Positions 36,201 to 48,200 of a stretch of DNA of 64,000 nucleotides are shown here, in pieces. The position numbers and the translations under genes are program-made. This DNA comes from Sthenelais limicola. Its lineage: Eukaryota; Annelida; Polychaeta; Phyllodocida; Sigalionidae. The stretch covers positions 135,079,006-135,143,005 of the forward strand of contig OW804096.1 of assembly GCA_942159475.1 (NCBI GenBank). Direction: 5' to 3'. Numbering within the stretch: the stretch's first letter is position 1; every line of letters starts with the position of its first letter. The notes under the pieces are model-generated. The model made no database searches. It worked only from the letters and a program-made list of their open reading frames with translations, and was not told where the DNA came from.

Positions 36201-39200
36201 GGAGTGATATGAATCAAGTCAGTATATGTGCATAGAGTCAGGAGTGATATGAATCAAGTCAGTATATGTGCATAGAGTCAGGAGTGATATGAATCAAGTC
36301 AGTATATGTGCATAGAGTCAGGAGTAATATGAATCAAGTCAGTATATGTGCATAGAGTCAGGAGTGATATGAATCAATCAAGTGAGTATATGTGCATAGA
36401 GTCAGGAGTAATATGAATCAAGTGAGTATATGTGCATAGAGTCAGGAGTAATATGAATCAAGTCAGTATATGTGCATAGAGTCAGGAGTAATATGAATCA
36501 AGTCAGTATATGTGCATAGAGTGAGGAGTGATATGAATCAAGTCAGTATATGTGCATAGAGTGAGGAGTGATATGAATCAATCAAGTCAGTATATGTGCA
36601 TAGAGTCAGGAGTGATATGAATCAAGTCAGTATATGTGCATAGAGTGAGGAGTGATATGAATCAATCAAGTCAGTATATGTGCATAGAGTGAGGAGTGAT
36701 ATGAATCAAGTCAGTATATGTGCATAGAGTCAGGAGTGATATGAATCAAGTCAGTATATGTGCATAGAGTCAGGAGTGATATGAATCAAGTGAGTATATA
36801 TGTGCATAGAGTCAGGAGTGATATGAATCAATCAAGTGAGTATATGTGCATAGAGTGAGGAGTGATATGAATCAAGTGTGTATATGTGCATAGAGTGAGG
36901 AGTGATATGAATCAAGTGTGTATATGTGCATAGAGTCAGGAGTGATATGAATCAATCAAGTGAGTATATGTGCATGGAGTCAGGAGTGATATGAATCAAT
37001 CAAGTCAGTATATGTGCATAGAGTGAGGAGTGATATGAATCAATCAAGTCAGTATATGTGCATAGAGTCAGGAGTGATATGAATCAATCAAGTCAGTATA
37101 TGTGCATAGAGTCAGGAGTAATAAAGCCTACCGTTGTGAGGCCGATGTAGGACATTTGACCAGGTCTGATCATGAAGCTGTCTGCAGGGAAGATTATCAC
37201 ATCTGGGTCATGCACAATAACCTTGACCCCTACATCTGGTGACCTGTGGGGCAGGAAGTCCATCTGTCTCATGTTGAATGTCAGCTCTACTCCTATAATA
37301 TTATCATTTTTAGGTAAATTATCTTTTTAATATCCAAAAGTAAAACTTCAGACTCAAGTGAGGAATTTTAGTTCCGACCATGAAATGTCAAATATAAAAG
37401 ACATGAGAATATGTGGAAATGTTAAATGGTATCATTCAAAATGTAGCCATGGTGAAATAGACCTACCTCCATGGGTTCCAGTCCTGTTGGTCAACTTCAG
37501 TGCTTTGGTACTCTTCTTACTATTATATGTATAACAGTTGCTATGGAAACTGCTCAGAAATTGTTTGAAATCTGTGCTGTAAGAACAAGGATAATTCAAG
37601 TATGAGTTTTTGATAATGAGGTACCCAATGAAAACTTCCCAAACAGTTTGGTACACATATTATACATGTAGTGGCATTTATAAGCTTGTGAATAGTATAT
37701 AAATTTGCCATATAGAAAGAGAAAAATAGTTTTAGATTTATGGACCGCACTGTCTAATGCCATGTACATACCTCATACCTCATGTTACAAGGGCTCGTTC
37801 ATGAAATCACAATCAGTATACACTCATGTACATAACTGAAACTGAATATATATGGAGTAAATGGCTCCCTCCTCTCTTTATTGGAAAATTATCTAACAAA
37901 CAGGAAACAAATTAGCATTTGCAATGATGTTGTCTCAGCATCACATGATATAAACTGCGGAGTACCACAAGGGTCTATACTGGGCCCATTACTCTTTCTG
38001 ATATATGTCAATGACATGACAGCCTGCCTTGAACATTGTAAGGTCAAACTTTTTGCAGATGATACTGTCATTTACGTGTCGGGTAAAAATACAGACACCA
38101 TAAATGAACAGTTACAGCAGGATTGTACAAATTTTCTTTCTTGGTGCACCAAAAACAAACTGTCCCTCAATGTAGGAAAAACTAAAACAATGTTATTCCA
38201 CGGTAAAGATACGGAAATGAGAATATCTTTAAATAATCAAAACATTGAAAATTATAAATACCTAGGCATTATACTTGATAGAAATCTTACTTTCAAAGAC
38301 CAAACTTTGTATACTATAAAGAATACCTCACACAAATTATATCTTTTAAGAAGAATTTCAAAATTCCTTCCATCCCCTGTCCTACAGAGGGTGTTCAAGG
38401 TCTATGTTTTGCCTGTTTTTTGATTATGGTGACCTACTGTACGACACTTGTACTGTGAAGAATTTAGATAGACTGCAAGTTATCCAAAACAAATGTATCA
38501 AGGCAGCGCTGAAGGTTCATATGAGAACCCCAACAATGTTAATTCATAGACTCATAAATGTACCATTATTATGTGATAGAAGAAAGGCGCACTTAGCGCA
38601 ATTTGCATACAGAAGAAGTAGAAAAGAAATATATGTAAACCAAAGAGGGGGCAGAACGAGACAATGGAATGCTCCTGTATTAAAAATCGAAAAACCAAAA
38701 TTAACATCCTATAAAAACAGCATACAATTTAGATCAGCCTCTCTATGGAACAATACCGCTGCTGATGTTAGAAATATTGAAACTTTTCAGGCATACAAAA
38801 AAATCACCAAACAGGAATCCCTTATTCCAATCTACAATTCATGACAACTTTTATTAACTTCAATATCCACCAAATCGATTGATACCCTACCGGGGTAATC
38901 CTGCCTTCCATCTCTCATTTCTCATCCTCATCTCTTTCATAATCAATCGCTAGTATTATTCATTGTTCTTGTAATTTGATGTTTCAACGTTTTATCCTAC
39001 ATTATATGTACGCACTCTGCTTATGTCTAATTATTGAATAGAACTTGAAAGGCATTTTGTCAGTAGACCAGCAAAAGGCTTGCCCTTGAGCTGAGGCATC
39101 ATGCCTCTTGTGAGTAGTCAAATATTTTTGTGTACTATTTTTCCATATTGTCAAAGATCTTCCTCCAAGCAACGAGGGATCTATCAGTCAAATATCAATT

Positions 39201-42200
39201 GTATACTCATAATAAACCTTTATAAAAAAAAAGAAAAAAAATACCTCATGTTACAAGGCTCGTTCATGAAATCACAATCAGTATACACTCATGTACATAC
39301 CTCATGTTACAAGGCTCATTCATCAAGTCACAATCAGTATACACTCATGTACATACCTCATGTTACAGGGCTCATGCATCAAGTCACAATCAGTATACAC
39401 TCATGTACATACCCCATGTTACAGGGCTCATGCATCAAGTCACAATCAGTATACACTCATGTACATACCTCATGTTACAAGGCTCATGCATCAAGTCACA
39501 ATCAGTATACACTCATGTACATACCTCATGTTACAAGGCTCGTTCATCAAGTCACAATCAGTATACACTCATGTACATACCTCATGTTACAGGGCTCATT
39601 CATCAAGTCACAATCAGTATACACTCATGTACATACCTCATGTTACAAGGCTCATTCATCAAGTCACAATCAGTATACACTCATGTACATACCTCATGTT
39701 ACAGGGCTCATTCATCAAGTCACAATCAGTATACACTCATGTACATACCTCATGTTACAAGGCTCATTCATCAAGTCACAATCAGTATACACTCATGTAC
39801 ATACCTCATGTTACAGGGCTCATGCATCAAGTCACAATCAGTATACACTCATGTACATACCTCATGTTACAGGGCTCATGCATCAAGTCACAATCAGTAT
39901 ACACTCATGTACATACCTCATGTTACAGGGCTCATTCATCAAGTCACAATCAGTATACACTCATGTACATACCTCATGTTACAAGGCTCATTCATGAAAT
40001 CACAATCAGTATACACTCATGTACATACCTCATGTTACAAGGCTCATGTATCAAGTCACAATCAGTATACACTCATGTACATACCTCATGTTACAGGGCT
40101 CATTCATCAAGTCACAATCAGTATACACTCATATACATACCTCATGTTACAGGGCTCATTCATCAAGTCACAATCAGTATACACTCATGTACATACCTCA
40201 TGTTACAGGGCTCATTCATCAAGTCACAATCAGTATACACTCATGTACATACCTCATGTTACAAGGCTCATTCATCAAGTCACAATCAGTATACACTCAT
40301 GTACATACCTCATGTTACAAGGCTCATTCATCAAGTCACAATCAGTATACACTCATGTACATACCTCATGTTACAAGGCTCATGCATCAAGTCACAATCA
40401 GTATACACTCATGTACATACCTCATGTTACAAGGCTCATGCATCAAGTCACAATCAGTATACTCTCATGTACATACCTCATGTTACAGGGCTCATGCATC
40501 AAGTCACAATCAGTATACTCTCATGTACATACCTCATGTTACAAGGCTCGTTCATGAAATCACAATCAGTATACACTCATGTACATACCTCATGTTACAG
40601 GGCTCATGCATCAAGTCACAATCAGTATACACTCATGTACATACCTCATGTTACAGGGCTCATGCATCAAGTCACAATCAGTATACACTCATGTACATAC
40701 CTCATGTTACAAGGCTCATGCATCAAGTCACAATCAGTATACACTCATGTACATACCTCATGTTACAAGGCTCATTCATCAAGTCACAATCAGTATACAC
40801 TCATGTACATACTTCATGTTACAGGGCTCATGCATCAAGTCACAATCAGTATACACTCATGTACATACCTCATGTTACAGGGCTCATGCATCAAGTCACA
40901 ATCAGTATACACTCATGTACATACTTCATGTTACAGGGCTCATGCATCAAGTCACAATCAGTATACACTCATGTACATACCTCATGTTACAAGGCTCATG
41001 CATCAAGTCACAATCAGTATACACTCATGTACATACCTCATGTTACAAGGCTCATTCATCAAGTCACAATCAGTATACACTCATGTACATACCTCATGTT
41101 ACAAGGCTCATGCATCAAGTCACAATCAGTATACACTCATGTACATACCTCATGTTACAAGGCTCATGCATCAAGTCACAATCAGTATACACTCATGTAC
41201 ATACCTCATGTTACAAGGCTCGTTCATGAAATCACAATCAGTATACACTCATGTACATACCTCATGTTACAAGGCTCATGCATCAAGTCACAATCAGTAT
41301 ACACTCATGTACATACCTCATGTTACAGGGCTCGTTGATAAAATCACAATCAGTATACACTCATATACATACCTCATGTTACAGGGCTCATTCATCAAGT
41401 CACAATCAGTATACTCTCATGTACATACCTCATGTTACAGGGCTCGTTCATGAAGTCACAATCAGTATACTCTCATGTACATACCTCATGCTACAAGGCT
41501 CATGCATCAAGTCACAATCAGTATACACTCATGTACATACCTCATGTTACAGGGCTCATGCATCAAGTCACAATCAGTATACACTCATGTACATACCTCA
41601 TGTTACAAGGCTCATGCATCAAGTCACAATCAGTATACACTCATGTACATACCTCATGTTACAGGGCTCATGCATCAAGTCACAATCAGTATACACTCAT
41701 GTACATACCTCATGTTACAAGGCTCATGCATCAAGTCACAATCAGTATACACTCATGTACATACCTCATGTTACAAGGCTCATGCATCATGTCACAATCA
41801 GTATACACTCATGTACATACCTCATGTTACAGGGCTCATGCATCAAGTCACAATCAGTATACACTCATGTACATACCTCATGTTACAAGGCTCATTCATC
41901 AAGTCACAATCAGTATACACTCATGTACATACCTCATGTTACAAGGCTCGTTCATGAAATCACAATCAGTATACACTCATGTACATACCTCATGTTACAA
42001 GGCTCATGCATCAAGTCACAATCAGTATACACTCATGTACATACCTCATGTTACAGGGCTCATGCATCAAGTCACAATCAGTATACACTCATGTACATAC
42101 CTCATGTTACAGGGCTCGTTCATCAAGTCACAATCAGTATACACACATGTACATACCTCATGTTACAAGGCTCATGCATCAAGTCACAATCAGTATACAC

Positions 42201-45200
42201 TCATGTACATACCTCATGTTACAAGGCTCATTCATGAAATCACAATCAGTATACACTCATGTACATACCTCATGTTACAGGGCTCATGCATCAAGTCACA
42301 ATCAGTATACACTCATGTACATACCCCATGTTACAAGGCTCATGCATCAAGTCACAATCAGTATACACTCATGTACATACCTCATGTTACAAGGCTCATG
42401 CATCAAGTCACAATCAGTATACACTCATGTACATACCTCATGTTACAAGGCTCGTTCATGAAATCACAATCAGTATACACTCATGTACATACCTCATGTT
42501 ACAAGGCTCATGCATCAAGTCACAATCAGTATACACTCATGTACATACCTCATGTTACAGGGCTCATGCATCAAGTCACAATCAGTATACTCTCATGTAC
42601 ATACCTCATGTTACAAGGCTCATTCATGAAATCACAATCAGTATACACTCATGTACATACCTCATGTTACAGGGCTCATTCATCCAGAAAAGGACTGCAC
42701 AAGGATAGAAGAGCGTTTTGCAGGGTTACTTTAGTAAGATTAAGTTTGTTATCACCCCTCCCCACTCCCCCTCCCACTCCCCCACCCCCTCCCCGTTAGT
42801 GTCCCCGTACACACCACCGCACTGGCGTGGTGTGAACGGGGAGCTGTATGCCTATGGCTGTGTGTAGTGTGGGGTGGTTGAAGCTATGTAAACATGGCAG
42901 GACTGAGTGACAACAGGTAGAGGAACAATAGCATTTCTGTACCATGAACGCAGTAGTTTTTCCAGACAAAAGGGTAGCTAACTAAGTCAAGTTTCTCTCA
43001 GGTGAATTACAGGTGGCCACTTACAGGGAAACACATTAAAAATAAGGCCATAAGGACGGGTCATTCATATATGGGGAGAGGACGCTGATTCAGGGGCGAC
43101 AGGAAGAATTTCTGATGTGGGATTCCACCCTCATAGAGGGCGGGTCAGTCGCGCCTCGTCAAGTCACAATCAATATACTCTCATGTACATACCTCATGTT
43201 ACAGGGCTCGTTCATGAAATCACAATCAGTATACACTCATGTACATACCTCATGTTACAAGGCTCATTCATCAAGTCACAATCAGTATACACTCATGTAC
43301 ATACCTCATGTTACAAGGGCTCATTCATCAAGTCACAATCAGTATACTCTCATGTACATACCTCATGTTACAAGGCTCATGCATCAAGTCACAATCAGTA
43401 TACTCTCATGTACATACCTCATGTTACAAGGCTCATTCATCAAGTCACAATCAGTATACACTCATGTACATACCTCATGTTACAGGGCTCATTCATCAAG
43501 TCACAATCAGTATACACTCATGTACATACCTCATGTTACAGGGCTCATGCATCAAGTCACAATCAGTATACTCTCATGTACATACCTCATGTTACAGGGC
43601 TCATTCATGAAATCACACTGCAGTATGAAGTCATCCAGCTGAATTCCCAGTTCTACACGTTCAGGAAATGGCAGGGTGAAGAGCTTTTTAAGAAACCTCT
43701 GTATGTCCAATTCTGTGAGTGTCTCTGCAGTAATGTTACCTCCTCCTCGCTCTCTCTTGTTTCCCTCTTCATCAGTATTGTTCCCCTCCAACAGCAAGAA
43801 ACTGTACTTTTCCAAGAGCACCTGCAAACACAAAATGTAATATTATTGTGTGGCTAAGCTGGGAAAAGAGCAATAAGGATGAAAGGGATGGAGATGTGAC
43901 TGGTTTTAGTTCTACATGGGGGCCATCCATAAAGTTCACATATCATCTACCACAACCTATGATGTACTTTGATTCTGGCAGGGTTGCTACTAATAATAAT
44001 GATATAGATTTTACTTGTTCCATATGGGTTAGATCTTCAGAAAATGTACAATTGGCTGCTCTATACATTTAGTAAATTCTGAGAAATTAGGCTGAGAAAT
44101 GATGAATACCGAGTATTTCTGAGTATATTTGGTTTTGTGTTGGTTTAATATATCTGTTTTACTATGATCAACTGTATTTTGAACCTTATATTTGTCTTAA
44201 ATGGGGGTTATTAGAGAGGATTGGTGAAGGCGAATTGTACATTTTCTGAAAATCTGACCCATATGTTTGACCAGATTTTCCAGGACATGCCTGGCAGTGA
44301 TGAAGTTAAAGATATCCTGAAGTATACCCGCCATGAAATTGCTTGGTTATATGGGTCAGATTTTCAGAAAATGCACAATTCACATTCACCAATCCTCTCA
44401 AATAACCTAAATTTCAGACAAAAATAAAGTTCAAAATACAGTTCAACCTAACCAAACAGATTGCTAGAATCAATGCGATGCCAAATATACTTATATAAAT
44501 ATACTATATAATTGAATTTACCTAGTATTGACCAAATTGCAGCCTTATTTAGCAGAATTTACTAAATGTGTAAAGCGGCCAATTGTACATTTTCTGAAAA
44601 TCTGACCCATATGGTACTGTAGTACAGGGAATGATTGTTCATTCCGTCCATTGGTTTCTCCACCCCCACCCCTGCCTCATAATGATCATCCCTCACACTC
44701 GGCAGTGGCTTTCACCATACCAGGTGCCCTTGTGTTTACATTGTTTGTTGTAGGTAGCAACCCTGCCTGTGAAGCCTGCAGACTCTCCCCCAAAGCTAGA
44801 TAGAGATTTGAGTGTTAAATGGAATGCTGTCCAATCTCCCTTCATACTGCAAGAATGCAAAACTATGTCCAAACTTTCTTCAACAGTGACTTCTATAACC
44901 TCCATTTCCCTCAAGATAAGTGAATTGACACATAACGAAATTCTGTGAAAAAACATCAATTTGCTGAATCTGCTATTATACTCTGCATGCCTGAAGGGAG
45001 GGGGCAATGTTCATTCTTATTCAGGGAAGCCTTTGGCCAGTCAGAGTTCAGTTAGACTGGAAATCTCAGTAGTAGATGATGATTTCGGGCAGGGTTGGTA
45101 GTACAGAAGGTGAAGGTAGACCTACCTTGATGCTGGCAGGGTTGGTGGTACAGAAGGTGAAGGTAGACCTACCTTGATGCTGGCAGGGTTGGTAGTACAG

Positions 45201-48200
45201 AAGGTGAAGGTAGACCTACCTTGATGCTGGCAGGGTTGGTAGTACAGAAGGTAGACCTACCTTGATGCTGGCAGGGTTGGTAGTACAGAAGGTAGACCTA
45301 TCTTGATGCTGGCAGGGTTGGTAGTACAGAAGGTAGACCTACCTTGATGCTGGCAGGGTTGGTAGTACAGAAGGTAGACCTATCTTGATGCTGGCAGGGT
45401 TGGTAGTACAGAAGGTGAGGGTAGACCTACCTTGATGCTGGCAGGGTTGGTAGTACAGAAGGTGAAGGTAGACCTACCTTGATGCTGGCAGGGTTGGTGG
45501 TATAGAAGGTAGACCTACCTTGATGCTGGCAGGGTTGGTAGTACAGAAGGTGAAGGTAGACCTACCTTGATGCTGGCAGGGTTGGTAGTACAGAAGGTGA
45601 GGGTAGACCTACCTTGATGCTGGCAGGGTTGGTAGTACAGAAGGTAGACCTACCTTGATGCTGGCAGGGTTGCTAGTACAGAAGGTAGACCTACCTTGAT
45701 GCTGGCAGGGTTGGTGGTACAGAAGGTGAAGGTAGACCTACCTTGATGCTGGCAGGGTTGGTAGTACAGAAGGTAGACCTATCTTGATGCTGGCAGGGTT
45801 GGTAGTACAGAAGGTGAAGGTAGACCTACCTTGATGCTGGCAGGGTTGGTGGTACAGAAGGTGAAGGTAGACCTACCTTGATGCTGGCAGGGTCCGTAGT
45901 ACAGAAGGTGAAGGTAGACCTACCTTGATGCTGGCAGGGTTGGTGGTACAGAAGGTGAAGGTAGACCTACTTTGATGCTGGCAGGGTTGGTGGTACAGAA
46001 GGTAGACCTACCTTGATGCTGGCAGGGTTGGTAGTACAGAAGGTAGACCTACCTTGATGCTGGCAGGGTTGGTAGTACAGAAGGTAGACCTACCTTGATG
46101 CTGGCAGGGTTGGTGGTACAGAAGGTGAAGGTAGACCTACCTTGATGCTGGCAGGGTTGGTGGTACAGAAGGTGAAGGTAGACCTACCTTGATGCTGGCA
46201 GGGTTGGTGGTACAGAAGGTGAAGGTAGACCTACTTTGATGCTGGCAGGGTTGGTGGTACAGAAGGTAGACCTACCTTGATGCTGGCAGGGTTGGTAGTA
46301 CAGAAGGTAGACCTACCTTGATGCTGGCAGGGTTGGTAGTACAGAAGGTAGACCTACCTTGATGCTGGCAGGGTTGGTGGTACAGAAGGTGAAGGTAGAC
46401 CTACCTTGATGCTGGCAGGGTTGGTGGTACAGAAGGTGAAGGTAGACCTACCTTGATGCTGGCAGGGTTGGTAGTACAGAAGGTAGACCTACCTTGATGC
46501 TGGCAGGGTTGGTAGTACAGAAGGTAGACCTACCTTGATGCTGGCAGGGTTGGTGGTACAGAAGGTAGACCTACCTTGATGCTGGCAGGGTTGGTAGTAC
46601 AGAAGGTTAAGGTAGACCTACCTTGATGCTGGCAGGGTTGGTGGTACAGAAGGTAGACCTACCTTGATGCTGGCAGGGTTGGTAGTACAGAAGGTAGACC
46701 TACCTTGATGCTGGCAGGGTTGGTAGTACAGAAGGTGAAGGTAGACCTACCTTGATGCTGGCAGGGTTGGTAGTACAGAAGGTGAAGGTAGACCTACCTT
46801 GATGCTGGCAGGGTTGGTAGTACAGAAGGTGAAGGTAGACCTACCTTGATGCTGGCAGGGTTGGTGGTACAGAAGGTAGACCTACCTTGATGCTGGCAGG
46901 GTTGGTGGTACAGAAGGTAGACCTACCTTGATGCTGGCAGGGTTGGTAGTACAGAAGGTAGACCTACCTTGATGCTGGCAGGGTTGGTAGTACAAAAGGT
47001 AGACCTACCTTGATGCTGGCAGGGTTGGTGGTACAGAAGGTAGACCTACCTTGATGCTGGCAGGGTTGGTAGTACAGAAGGTAGACCTACCTTGATGCTG
47101 GCAAGGTTGGTGGTACAGAAGGTAGACCTACCTTGATGCAGGCAGGGTTGGTAGTACAGAAGGTAGACCTACCTTGATGCTGGCAGGGTTGGTAGTACAG
47201 AAGGTAGACCTACCTTGATGCAGGCAGGGTTGGTAGTACAGAAGGTAGACCTACCTTGATGCTGGCAGGGTTGGTAGTACAGAAGGTAGACCTACCTTGA
47301 TGCTGGCAGGGTTGGTAGTACAGAAGGTAGACCTACCTTGATGCTGGCAGGGTTGGTGGTACAGAAGGTAGACCTACCTTGATGCTGGCAGGGTTGGTAG
47401 TACAGAAGGTAGACCTACCTTGATGCTGGCAGGGTTGGTAGTACAAAAGGTAGACCTACCTTGATGCTGGCAGGGTTGGTGGTACAGAAGGTAGACCTAC
47501 CTTGATGCTGGCAGGGTTGGTAGTACAGAAGGTAGACCTACCTTGATGCTGGCAGGGTTGGTGGTACAGAAGGTGAAGGTAGACCTACCTTGATGCTGGC
47601 AGGGTTGGTAGTACAGAAGGTGAGGGTAGACCTACCTTGATGCTGGCAGGGTTGGTAGTACAGAAGGTGAAGGTAGTCCTACCTTGATGCTGGCAGGGTT
47701 GGTAGTACAGAAGGTGAAGGTAGACCTACCTTGATGCTGGCAGGGTTGGTGGTACGGAAGGTAGACCTACCTTGATGCTGGCAGGGTTGGTAGTACAGAA
47801 GGTAGACCTACCTTGATGCTGGCAGGGTTGGTAGTACAGAAGGTGAAGGTAGACCTACCTTGATGCTGGCAGGGTTGGTGGTACAGAAGGTAGACCTACC
47901 TTGATGCTGGCAGGGTTGGTAGTACAGAAGGTAGACCTACCTTGATGCTGGCAGGGTTGGTAGTACAGAAGGTAGACCTACCTTGATGCTGGCAGGGTTG
48001 GTAGTACAGAAGGTGAGGGTAGACCTACCTTGATGCTGGCAGGGTTGGTGGTATAGAAGGTGAAGGTAGACCTACCTTGATGCTTGCAGGGTTGGTAGTA
48101 CAGAAGGTGAAGGTAGACCTACCTTGATGCTGGCAGGGTTGGTGGTACAGAAGGTAGACCTACCTTGATGCTGGCAGGGTTGGTAGTACAGAAGGTAGAC

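Larger units (their letters stand above)
33664..37125 (-). repeat. Minisatellite array C filling intron e-f, with a duplicated block
   Basis: On the plus strand the unit is AGTGATATGAATCAAGTCAG then TATATGTGCATAGAGTCAGG (40 bp), with a 44-bp variant carrying an extra ATCA. The array occupies nearly the whole intron. It starts about seven bases after the donor of exon e and ends about ten bases before the acceptor of exon f. It is interrupted by two copies of a non-repeat core at about 33.92-34.60 and 35.09-35.78 kb. Confidence 0.9.

Noticed and set aside
39101..42799. Very long plus-strand ORFs (up to 720 codons) with repeating HVHTSCY / HNQYTLMY text
   Set aside because: They are the 56-bp unit read in three frames. 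The unit has no plus-strand stop, so all frames stay open. The real coding strand here is minus.
43115..43857. Plus-strand ORFs of 123-246 codons over the proximal array B block and exon c
   Set aside because: Repeat artefacts antisense to exon c of the channel gene.
44693..45007. 104-codon minus ORF between exon c and array A
   Set aside because: No domain and no matching splice phases; exons b and c already join perfectly in phase 0.
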